From: Dysgonamonadaceae bacterium
GTDB lineage: Bacteria; Bacteroidota; Bacteroidia; Bacteroidales; Azobacteroidaceae
Reading direction: 5' to 3'
Assembly: GCA_031282925.1 (NCBI GenBank)
Contig: JAITCT010000090.1
Location: forward strand, 1 to 6,552
DNA length: 6,552 bases
Position 1 is the stretch's first letter. The number at the start of each line of letters is the position of its first letter. Below the pieces are notes generated by a model that was not told the origin of the DNA, searched no databases, and saw nothing but the letters and a program-made list of their open reading frames with translations. A program made the translations under genes and the position numbers. Below, one piece after another: positions 1-4,579 of this stretch.

Positions 1-111
1 CACCCGGGACAAGAGTTGGAAACAGCCTTCCTTGCTGCCGGCAAATGGACGATGAACAGCAACTTCCGGATGATTCCCGGCTATCACGGAAACATCGAAC
101 GTCTTTTTTGA
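1..111 (+). CDS. 3' end of an unrecognised gene (partial)
   Basis: An open frame runs from the first base of the window to a TGA at 109-111, giving 36 C-terminal residues that end in GYHGNIERLF. Codon use and composition fit the coding sequences downstream, and the stop is followed at once by AT-rich non-coding DNA, so this is probably the genuine tail of a gene that starts outside the window. No motif is diagnostic and I do not recognise the family. About 200 bp of non-coding DNA follows before the nearest terminator-like hairpin (316-339). Confidence 0.6.
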   Translation, partial: HPGQELETAFLAAGKWTMNSNFRMIPGYHGNIERLF

Positions 112-315
112 AAAATCACTACCGATAAATAATTTTTTCCCATGCCTTTCTTCTTTAATTTTCAGACTGGATTTAACCGAAAGCTGATCGCTACTATAGC
201 CTTAAACAGGCTTCACTGCCCGAGATTCTATTCAGTATCCTTCGGCTTGACTGACAGAGGACTGATTCACCCGACAGACTTAAAAGTTTTATATCTCAAT
301 TGGTTTACCTCTGTC
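112..315. other. Non-coding stretch, possible 3' UTR or small RNA
   Basis: About 200 bp with no convincing gene; the short open frames here have no family-like sequence. The one clear structure is a perfect 10-bp inverted repeat, CTGACAGAGG at 251-260 and CCTCTGTCAG at 308-317, enclosing 47 bp. Its right arm overlaps by two bases the terminator-like hairpin that follows. The segment could be a long 3' UTR of the upstream gene, a small RNA ending at the terminator, or a decayed gene. I see no TAnnTTTG promoter box in it, which weakens the independent small-RNA reading. Confidence 0.3.
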
Positions 316-339
316 AGCCGGTTAAATCCAGGCTTTTTT
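316..339 (+). terminator. Rho-independent terminator-like hairpin
   Basis: AGCCGG (316-321) pairs with CC and GGCT (328-329 and 331-334) with one bulged A, around a TTAAAT loop. A run of six T (334-339) follows, whose first base closes the stem. The orientation ends plus-strand transcription, most likely from the partial gene at 1-111 or a small transcript between them. The stem is short and AT-bounded, so this is a moderate call. Confidence 0.5.
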
Positions 340-414
340 ACAACAAAAGTAATAAATTTAACCTCAGAGTCTTTTTCTCTGCAAACTTAAGGTATTTCAA
401 ATTGTCGGCCTGTT

Positions 415-569
415 CATTGGCTCCGCCGAACGCTGTTTCCCGCGCAGGCAGGAATCTTATGAAGATTCGCACATTTTACATGTAGGAATTCCCGCCTGCG
501 CGGGAATGACGGGCTTCACAACATTGGGATTCCCACCTGCGCGGGAAACAACGTTCGGCGGAGCCAATG
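415..569. repeat. 155-bp MITE/REPIN-like element with 42-bp inverted ends
   Basis: The left arm at 415-456 and the right arm at 528-569 are inverted copies matching at 39 of 42 positions; both outer ends read CATTGG/CCAATG. Between them lies a third, palindromic copy of the inner motif at 488-507 (ATTCCCGC, CTGC loop, GCGGGAAT), so the element carries three versions of a TTCCCGC...GCGGGAA palindrome. A small stem GAATCTT/AAGATTC (452-458, 462-468) lies inside. A 14-bp direct repeat, CGGGYTTCACAACA, occurs at 510-523 and 570-583 (13 of 14 match). There is no coding sequence. This fits a non-autonomous REP-derived mobile element mobilised in trans, but no transposase is visible for it. It ends about 33 bp upstream of the yraN -7 box. 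Confidence 0.75.
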
Positions 570-602
570 CGGGTTTCACAACAAACTTATCGAAATTTTG
601 TT

Positions 603-610
603 TATTTTTG
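603..610 (+). promoter_or_regulatory. Candidate Bacteroidota -7 box for yraN
   Basis: TATTTTTG matches the TAnnTTTG consensus of the primary sigma factor of Bacteroidota and lies 34 bp before the yraN ATG. No good TTTG -33 element is found at the usual 19-21 bp spacing, so it is a half-match in AT-rich DNA. If real, transcription starts just downstream of the 415-569 repeat element and leaves that element out of the transcript. Confidence 0.45.
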
Positions 611-644
611 CATCCGTTATAAACAGAGATACAATTGAAATATT

Positions 645-1022
645 ATGGCCGAACATAACCAATTGGGACAAGACGGCGAATCCGCTGCCGTTGCCTACTT
701 GAAAGAAAAGGGGTATGAAATTTTACATACCAACTGGCGGAAAGGTTACTGCGAATTGGACATTGTTGCGAAAACGGAAGACGAACTGGTGATTGTTGAA
801 GTCAAAACCCGTTCCGCAGGAAGCATGACCAATCCGGAAGATGCGGTTACAAACTCGAAAATCAGGAATATTATTTCTGCTGCCGACGTTTACATTCAGT
901 CTTTCGATATTGATTTGCCTGCAAGATTCGACATTATTTCCGTCATCGGGAATAGTCCGCTTTTTGAAATCGACCATATCGAAGATGCTTTTTACCCTCC
1001 GGTCAATATCCGGCGCCGGTAA
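645..1022 (+). CDS. yraN: YraN/UPF0102 family nuclease-fold protein
   Basis: A complete 125-residue protein, the normal length for UPF0102. The family has a RecB/Holliday-resolvase-like PD-(D/E)xK nuclease fold; its cellular role is not firmly established. The expected motif series is visible: GQDGESAAVAYLKEKGYEIL (residues 8-27), the acidic ELDI (37-40, Asp39), VEVK (51-54, with Glu52 and Lys54 as the ExK pair), and a later RFD (94-96). All three active-site positions expected of the fold are present, so catalytic competence is plausible. The ATG at 645 gives the canonical N-terminus and follows an AT-rich leader without a clear Shine-Dalgarno sequence, as is usual in Bacteroidota. The neighbours do not suggest a partner; it appears to be its own transcription unit. 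No strong terminator follows. Confidence 0.93.
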   Translation: MAEHNQLGQDGESAAVAYLKEKGYEILHTNWRKGYCELDIVAKTEDELVIVEVKTRSAGSMTNPEDAVTNSKIRNIISAADVYIQSFDIDLPARFDIISVIGNSPLFEIDHIEDAFYPPVNIRRR

Positions 1023-1084
1023 AACGCGGGGCGCAACCCTGTAAAAAACGCATAAAACCGCGCAATGCAAAAAGATAACAGGTA

Positions 1085-1116
1085 TTTTACAGTTATCTAT
1101 TTACAAAACAGTAAAA
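1085..1116. repeat. Imperfect AT-rich inverted repeat
   Basis: TTTTACAGTT (1085-1094) and AACAGTAAAA (1107-1116) are inverted with 9 of 10 positions pairing, around a 12-bp centre. It lies about 40 bp upstream of the -7 box at 1157-1164, where an operator could sit. It has no U-tract of terminator type. Function unknown; AT-rich inverted repeats of this size also arise by chance. Confidence 0.3.
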
Positions 1117-1156
1117 AAATGTTGCAAATAGATATAAATTAATCAGATAAATTTTA

Positions 1157-1164
1157 TAACTTTG
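1157..1164 (+). promoter_or_regulatory. Candidate -7 box for the FISUMP-domain gene
   Basis: TAACTTTG matches TAnnTTTG exactly and is followed by TCGC, much like known Bacteroidota starts. It predicts a 5' UTR of about 135 nt before the ATG at 1307. That leader contains one small stem, GCCTGT (1193-1198) with ACAGGC (1213-1218). No TTTG -33 element is found at normal spacing. A weaker alternative lies closer to the gene: ATTG (1237-1240), 19 bp, then GATATTTG (1260-1267), each box with one mismatch. Confidence 0.5.
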
Positions 1165-1306
1165 TCGCAAATTTGAAAAGCGTGGAATTGGAGCCTGTCA
1201 TCAAACGGAAAAACAGGCGGGGAAAACGCAAAACTGATTGCAAAACAAATTGAATTTAAGATATTTGTGTAATTTAAACCTATTGAAACTTTTAAAACGA
1301 TAAAAA

Positions 1307-2740
1307 ATGACAAAGAAAACAATTTTTTTATGGGGGCTGTTCTTAATGTTTTTTGGTATAGCCAACATCAACGCTCAGGTTCGTATCGGAGGAGAAAGTC
1401 TTCCGGATTCTGTGGCTGTCTTGGATTTGAATCGCAGTGATAATGAGGCGGTTGAGGCTACAGGAGGACTCCTGCTCCCGCGAGTTCGTCTGAAATCTTA
1501 TACGGATAGCACTGTGTTCGGCCAACGCCCTGCACGGGGCCTTATGGTTTATAATGTGAACGGGACGGACTTTGACCGGCCTGTCAAAGGAGCTTATTAT
1601 TACGACGGTACTAAATGGGTATCTGTTTCTCTGAACAACGAGGTTGAGTTTGCTATAACAAGTAATCTCAAACGAATATGGCTTGGAAGAAACGGCGAAT
1701 TGATGCACAAGATGGAAGCGACCGTAGTTCCTAACGTGTCTGTTGACTGGGCTGACGTTTCTTATAAATGGACTATTACCACAACAGACTATAAGCCTGT
1801 AACAGTAGACGTCTTTGATAGCGAAGGACCTGATCTCACTGTTGATATTGATATATTGGATAAGGTGTTGTCTCAGTCGGATCGCGATCAGATAGAACTT
1901 GCCAACTTCTATGCATCATACCTTGTGTCATTAACGGTAAAGTATCGCTGGAGCGAAAAGACGCAAGAGATCGCTACCTTGTCCATCGGCCCCGGCGCAT
2001 GGGTTGGCGAAAGACGCTGGTTGAAAATTGCCAGTACAAACCTGGGCGTTGAAGAAGTCATCCCGATTGGAGAACAGTTAACTCTGGTTCACAATGAAGA
2101 AAGTCCGGAAACCGTAGGCTACTTATACCAGTGGGGCAGTGCGTTCCATCGGACGTCCCGAATAAAAGCACAATCACGGATACAGGAGGCATTGGTGGAA
2201 TCGACCATCAATCCGGTCAACGGGCAGCCTCTGATAGCCGATCTAAATGTATTCATTAAAGCCGGGCAGTCGGGGGATTGGCGAACATGGTACCCTGAAG
2301 GATATTCAAACAATAATGTTCCGCTCGCCTGGAGATGGAATGTGAATGCCGGCAGCGGCGAAACGCCCGATCCTTGCCGCAAGGAATTAGGAGGCAAATG
2401 GCGGGTTCCGACTGTCAGTGACTGGGAAAATATTCCGGCGAACAACATTGTTACGATGATTTCTTCCAACCATCGAGGAATAACAATTTCGCCCTTGCAG
2501 GAAGAACCCGATAAAATAGCTGTGTTTTTGCCGGAAACCCAGCTATTCTCGCCGTCGGGCGATGTCAAATCCACATATCCGGAGCAGGGTAACATGTCGT
2601 TCGGATACTGGCTTGATGACCCCGGCAGTGAAGCTGCAAAAAGCGCTGCACTTTACAAGGATGGCGCCGCTACAGGGTTACCGACTGTGGTTGAGAAGGA
2701 ACGGGCACATGGCTTTAACATCCGTTGCGTGGCCGACTAA
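1307..2740 (+). CDS. Secreted FISUMP-domain (Fibrobacter major paralogous domain-like) protein
   Basis: A complete 477-residue exported protein. Residues 1-23 form a Sec signal peptide (basic MTKK, hydrophobic core, likely cleavage after INA, leaving Gln24-Val). Residues 25-108 hold a region common in Bacteroidota surface proteins (DSVAVLDLN, GGLLLPRV, GLMVYNV, GAYYYDGTKWV). Residues 120-228 look like an all-beta, Ig-like segment. Residues 310-477 resemble the Fibrobacter succinogenes major paralogous domain: WRWNVNAG, DPCRKELGGKWRVPTVSDWENI (355-376), FGYWLDD (432-437) and the closing GFNIRCVAD. Cys357 and Cys474 are the only cysteines I see and could form a disulfide. There is no C-terminal sorting domain or lipobox, so the mature protein is probably periplasmic or released. 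The domain is thought to act in surface or extracellular interactions, but its ligand is unknown. The gene appears monocistronic. Confidence 0.85.
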   Translation: MTKKTIFLWGLFLMFFGIANINAQVRIGGESLPDSVAVLDLNRSDNEAVEATGGLLLPRVRLKSYTDSTVFGQRPARGLMVYNVNGTDFDRPVKGAYYYDGTKWVSVSLNNEVEFAITSNLKRIWLGRNGELMHKMEATVVPNVSVDWADVSYKWTITTTDYKPVTVDVFDSEGPDLTVDIDILDKVLSQSDRDQIELANFYASYLVSLTVKYRWSEKTQEIATLSIGPGAWVGERRWLKIASTNLGVEEVIPIGEQLTLVHNEESPETVGYLYQWGSAFHRTSRIKAQSRIQEALVESTINPVNGQPLIADLNVFIKAGQSGDWRTWYPEGYSNNNVPLAWRWNVNAGSGETPDPCRKELGGKWRVPTVSDWENIPANNIVTMISSNHRGITISPLQEEPDKIAVFLPETQLFSPSGDVKSTYPEQGNMSFGYWLDDPGSEAAKSAALYKDGAATGLPTVVEKERAHGFNIRCVAD

Positions 2741-2774
2741 ATCCTTTTGTTTCACAACATAAATAAAAAACCGT

Positions 2775-2818
2775 AATGACCCCGTCCGGAAGAAGAAGAA
2801 TCTCCGGACGGGGTCATT
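2775..2818. terminator. Perfect 16-bp inverted repeat, probable terminator
   Basis: AATGACCCCGTCCGGA (2775-2790) and TCCGGACGGGGTCATT (2803-2818) are perfect inverted copies around a purine-rich 12-nt loop, 34 bp after the FISUMP stop. As RNA this is a very stable hairpin and the obvious end of that transcript. Oddly, the T-tract is on the other side: read on the minus strand the hairpin is followed by CGGTTTTTTATTT, while on the plus strand it is followed by GGCTTATTCC. It may therefore stop minus-strand transcription or act in both directions. The right arm abuts the promoter candidate of the next gene. Confidence 0.6.
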
Positions 2819-2840
2819 GGCTTATTCCGACTAACCGGAC

Positions 2841-2848
2841 TAAATTTG
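2841..2848 (+). promoter_or_regulatory. Candidate -7 box for the MmcQ/YjbR gene
   Basis: TAAATTTG matches TAnnTTTG exactly and lies 26 bp before the ATG at 2875. A poor -33 candidate, TTGG at 2817-2820, is 20 bp upstream and overlaps the last bases of the hairpin at 2775-2818. The position supports the ATG at 2875 rather than 2776, because 2776 would lie upstream of the transcription start. Confidence 0.5.
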
Positions 2849-2874
2849 CCGAACAAATAAAAAGACAGCTGGCT

Positions 2875-3237
2875 ATGAATATCGAAGAACTTCATGAATA
2901 TTGCCTCGCCATCAAAGGAGCAACCGCCTGTTTCCCTTTTGACGATGTTTCTTTGGTGATGAAAGTCATGGGAAAAATGTTTGCCTTGATCCCGCTGGAT
3001 GATACCGTGTTGCAAATCACTTTGAAGTGCGACCCGGAACAGGCTGCCGAACTGCGGGAACGATATGCCTATGTGGAACCGGCCTGGCATTTCAACAAAA
3101 AATACTGGAATACCGTTTATCCGAATCGGGAAATGGCGGACGAAGAAGTGAAAAAATGGATTCGTCATTCGGTAGATGAAGTGATAAAAAAATTACCGAA
3201 ACAGATGCAAACCGAATATTACAATTGCAACCCGTAG
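2875..3237 (+). CDS. MmcQ/YjbR family protein
   Basis: A 120-residue protein of the MmcQ/YjbR family, which has a CyaY-like fold and is usually annotated as DNA-binding; its role is poorly defined. Family landmarks: MNIEELHEYCLAIKGAT at the N-terminus, FPFDD (20-24), VMGKMFAL (31-38), LKCDPE (50-55), and the most conserved block WHFNKKYWNTVYPN (71-84), followed by a helix ending KKLPKQ (105-110). The ATG at 2875 was chosen over an in-frame ATG at 2776, because the latter lies inside a terminator-like hairpin and would add 33 residues (TPSGRRRISGRG...) absent from the family. The last residues (TEYYNCNP) look like a non-family tail, and the TAG stop is the first part of a REP-like hairpin, so the repeat probably replaced the native stop. 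About 150 bp of repeat DNA separates it from birA. Confidence 0.85.
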   Translation: MNIEELHEYCLAIKGATACFPFDDVSLVMKVMGKMFALIPLDDTVLQITLKCDPEQAAELRERYAYVEPAWHFNKKYWNTVYPNREMADEEVKKWIRHSVDEVIKKLPKQMQTEYYNCNP

Positions 3238-3261
3238 GGGCAGACCTACGTGTCTGCCCCT
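3234..3261. repeat. REP-like hairpin supplying the MmcQ/YjbR stop codon
   Basis: AGGGGCAGAC (3236-3245) pairs perfectly with GTCTGCCCCT (3252-3261) around a CTACGT loop. The preceding GT plus this arm provides the TAG stop (3235-3237). The layout (GTAGGGGC, GC-rich stem, 6-nt loop containing YRYGT, GCCC) is the same as in the repeats after birA, with two stem positions changed in a compensated way. It may also act as a 3' hairpin for the mRNA, although no T-run follows. Confidence 0.7.
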
Positions 3262-3362
3262 GCCCTCACCAACCCATCCGTGTCGCCCTCATATCCACCC
3301 ATCCATGTCTGCCCTTATCCACCTGTCGCCCTCATCTACCCATCTGTGTCCGCCCCCCCCCC
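3262..3362. repeat. Degenerate tandem half-copies of the REP-like hairpin, ending in C10
   Basis: After the intact hairpin its right arm recurs four more times in decayed form: CGTGTCGCCC (3279-3288), CATGTCTGCCC (3304-3314), CTGTCGCCC (3323-3331) and TGTGTCCGCCC (3345-3355). They are joined by similar CTCAT-MY-CCACCCATC spacers at about 19-25 bp intervals. The pyrimidine-rich strand has no coding sequence. The array ends in ten consecutive C (3353-3362), 23 bp before the birA ATG. No promoter box for birA is visible here, so birA may depend on read-through or an unrecognised promoter. Confidence 0.6.
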
Positions 3363-3385
3363 GCAAAAAATAAATAATAACCGCA

Positions 3386-4156
3386 ATGCACAACCTCATT
3401 AAAATCAAAGCAACCGCTTCAACAAATCAATGGTTGAAAGAACAAAGCGAGAAACGGGCTTTGGCCGAAGGCACAACTGTTGCCGCCGGATTTCAGACAG
3501 CAGGAAAAGGACAGCGGGGAAACCGCTGGGAATCGGAAGAAGGGAAAAATATTACATGCAGCATGATTCTGTATCCCCGATTCCTGCCGGTCAAACGGCA
3601 ATTTTTGCTTTCCGAAGCTGTCGCGGTGGGATTAAAAGACGCTGTGGAACAATATCTGCAGCCTGTTGAAATCAAATGGCCGAATGATATTTATTACCGG
3701 GACGGAAAACTCGCCGGCATATTGATAGAAAATGAATTGACGGGACAAACCCTTGACAAATCCATTATCGGTGTGGGATTGAACGTCAATCAGGAAAAAT
3801 TTTCGGACGCCGCTCCGAAAGCCGTTTCCATCAAACAAATTACCGGGAGAGAAACAGACCTTGACGTTCTCCTGGAACAAATGGTAAATGCGATATGGTT
3901 TCGCTACAATACATTAAAAAACGGGAATCCCGAATTGATTGTGCAGGCTTACCATCATTCATTATACAGGAAATCGGGATTTCATTTTTTTGCGGACAAA
4001 AACGGTTTATTCAGCGCCCAAACAGAACGGGTTACCGATGACGGATTCCTGCATTTGACGACAGATGCGGGGGAAAAACGCTGTTATGCGTTCAAGGAAG
4101 TGAGCTATGAAATTACGAATTACGGCGGAAGCCGCCTCTGCGCGGGTGCATTGTAG
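3386..4156 (+). CDS. birA: Biotin--[acetyl-CoA-carboxylase] ligase (BirA, no HTH domain)
   Basis: A 256-residue cytoplasmic biotin protein ligase. It forms biotinyl-5'-AMP from biotin and ATP and transfers biotin to the acceptor lysine of carboxylase/decarboxylase carrier domains. The class I catalytic domain begins at the N-terminus with STNQWL (12-17), so there is no DNA-binding domain and no autorepressor role. Visible motifs: the biotinyl-AMP loop GKGQRGNRW (40-48), KWPND (97-101), GKLAGILIE (107-115) and GVGLNVN (129-135). The region from about 197 is the small SH3-like C-terminal domain (FHFFADKNGLFSA, then YAFKEVSYEI at 234-243). Family members usually end near that last motif; here about 13 more residues (TNYGGSRLCAGAL) follow, and the TAG stop falls in a REP-like repeat. 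The extension therefore looks like read-through into inserted DNA. The catalytic domain is intact, so activity is expected. Confidence 0.95.
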   Translation: MHNLIKIKATASTNQWLKEQSEKRALAEGTTVAAGFQTAGKGQRGNRWESEEGKNITCSMILYPRFLPVKRQFLLSEAVAVGLKDAVEQYLQPVEIKWPNDIYYRDGKLAGILIENELTGQTLDKSIIGVGLNVNQEKFSDAAPKAVSIKQITGRETDLDVLLEQMVNAIWFRYNTLKNGNPELIVQAYHHSLYRKSGFHFFADKNGLFSAQTERVTDDGFLHLTTDAGEKRCYAFKEVSYEITNYGGSRLCAGAL

Positions 4157-4238
4157 GGGCGCACCCATGTGTGCGCCCTGAAATCATCGGGGCACGTTTT
4201 CGAAATTATTGGGGGCGCACACACGGGTGCGCCCTTAC
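4153..4238. repeat. REPIN-like inverted pair of GC-rich palindromes
   Basis: Two palindromes in opposite orientation: GGGCGCAC (4157-4164), CCATGT loop, GTGCGCCC (4171-4178); and GGGCGCAC (4213-4220), ACACGG loop, GTGCGCCC (4227-4234). The 26-bp segments 4153-4178 and 4213-4238 are inverted copies matching at 24 of 26 positions, separated by 34 bp. The left copy supplies the birA stop codon (TAG, 4154-4156). The inverted-pair design is that of REP doublets (REPIN/BIME) moved by RAYT transposases in other bacteria. No RAYT gene is in the window. Confidence 0.75.
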
Positions 4239-4255
4239 TGGTACAACAAATAAAT

Positions 4256-4283
4256 AAAAATTTTTCGATTTTCGATTTTCAAT
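4256..4283. repeat. Short AT-rich tandem repeat
   Basis: A 7-8-bp unit, TTTTCGA, is repeated with decay (AATTTTTCGATTTTCGAT, then TTTCAATTTG). It lies between the REPIN-like pair and the 21-bp array. No function is evident; it may be slippage-derived or contribute to intrinsic DNA bending. Confidence 0.4.
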
Positions 4284-4314
4284 TTGCAAAGTTTCTATAA
4301 ATCAACGAATTATT

Positions 4315-4430
4315 TCCGGAAGCAAGCAAAATATTGCCGGCAGAAACCGAATTTCTGTCGGCAGAAATTAAAAAGTTGCCGGCAGAAAACCACTTTTTGC
4401 CGGCAGAAAATCAATTTTTGCCGGCAGAAA
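4315..4430. repeat. Phased 21-bp tandem repeat upstream of the GH109 gene
   Basis: The core GCCGGCAGAAA begins at 4336, 4378, 4399 and 4420, with the variant GTCGGCAGAAA at 4357, so five cores fall at exactly 21-bp spacing. A weaker sixth (TCCGGAAGCAA, 8 of 11 matches) sits in phase at 4315. The 10-bp spacers are AT-rich and variable. TGCCGGCA in three of the copies is an 8-bp palindrome, and 4352-4367 forms TTTCTG-TCGG-CAGAAA. Twenty-one bp is two helical turns, so all cores face the same side of the DNA. The array ends 26 bp before the -33 box of the GH109 promoter, where activator or repressor sites would sit. Because 21 is a multiple of 3, one frame also reads as a seven-residue repeat (FCRQKxx), but no family supports a protein. 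Confidence 0.85.
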
Positions 4431-4456
4431 AGCAAAATTATATACTGTTATTTTTT

Positions 4457-4487
4457 TTTGAATAAAAAAAATATATGTTTACCTTTG
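4457..4487 (+). promoter_or_regulatory. Canonical Bacteroidota promoter of the GH109 gene
   Basis: TTTG (4457-4460), a 19-bp spacer, and TACCTTTG (4480-4487) match the TTTG/TAnnTTTG consensus exactly at the expected spacing. This is the clearest promoter in the window. It predicts a start near 4494 and a leader of about 85 nt, AT-rich just before the ATG. An in-frame ATG at 4475 lies upstream of this start and so cannot be used from this promoter. Confidence 0.8.
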
Positions 4488-4579
4488 CGTCGAACTCAAA
4501 ACGCTCCCTTGTTGGCGCGAGGCAACAGATTGTCAATTATCAACGTTCATTGTACATTTTTAATTTTATTTATATAATC

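Noticed and set aside
142..485. Two short overlapping plus-strand frames after the first gene
   Set aside because: They cross a terminator-like hairpin and the inverted-repeat element, lack any family signal, and have no promoter.
1193..1218. Riboswitch in the leader of the FISUMP gene
   Set aside because: Only one 6-bp stem with a 14-nt loop is visible, and I recognise no conserved riboswitch core.
2119..2595. Minus-strand 158-codon frame opposite the FISUMP gene
   Set aside because: It is the shadow of a coding sequence with a clear signal peptide and domain motifs, and has no promoter or family features of its own.
2776..2874. N-terminal extension of the MmcQ/YjbR gene from an ATG at 2776
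   Set aside because: That ATG lies in the left arm of a perfect terminator-like hairpin and upstream of the -7 box. The extra 33 residues do not belong to the family.
4336..4430. The 21-bp repeat array as a CRISPR array
   Set aside because: The repeat core is 11 bp and the spacers 10 bp, far too short. The spacers are low-complexity AT sequence, and no cas gene is near.
4284..4577. 97-residue FCRQKxx-repeat open frame as a gene
   Set aside because: It follows from a tandem repeat whose period is a multiple of three, overlaps the GH109 promoter and leader, and has an AT-derived, low-complexity remainder with no family resemblance.
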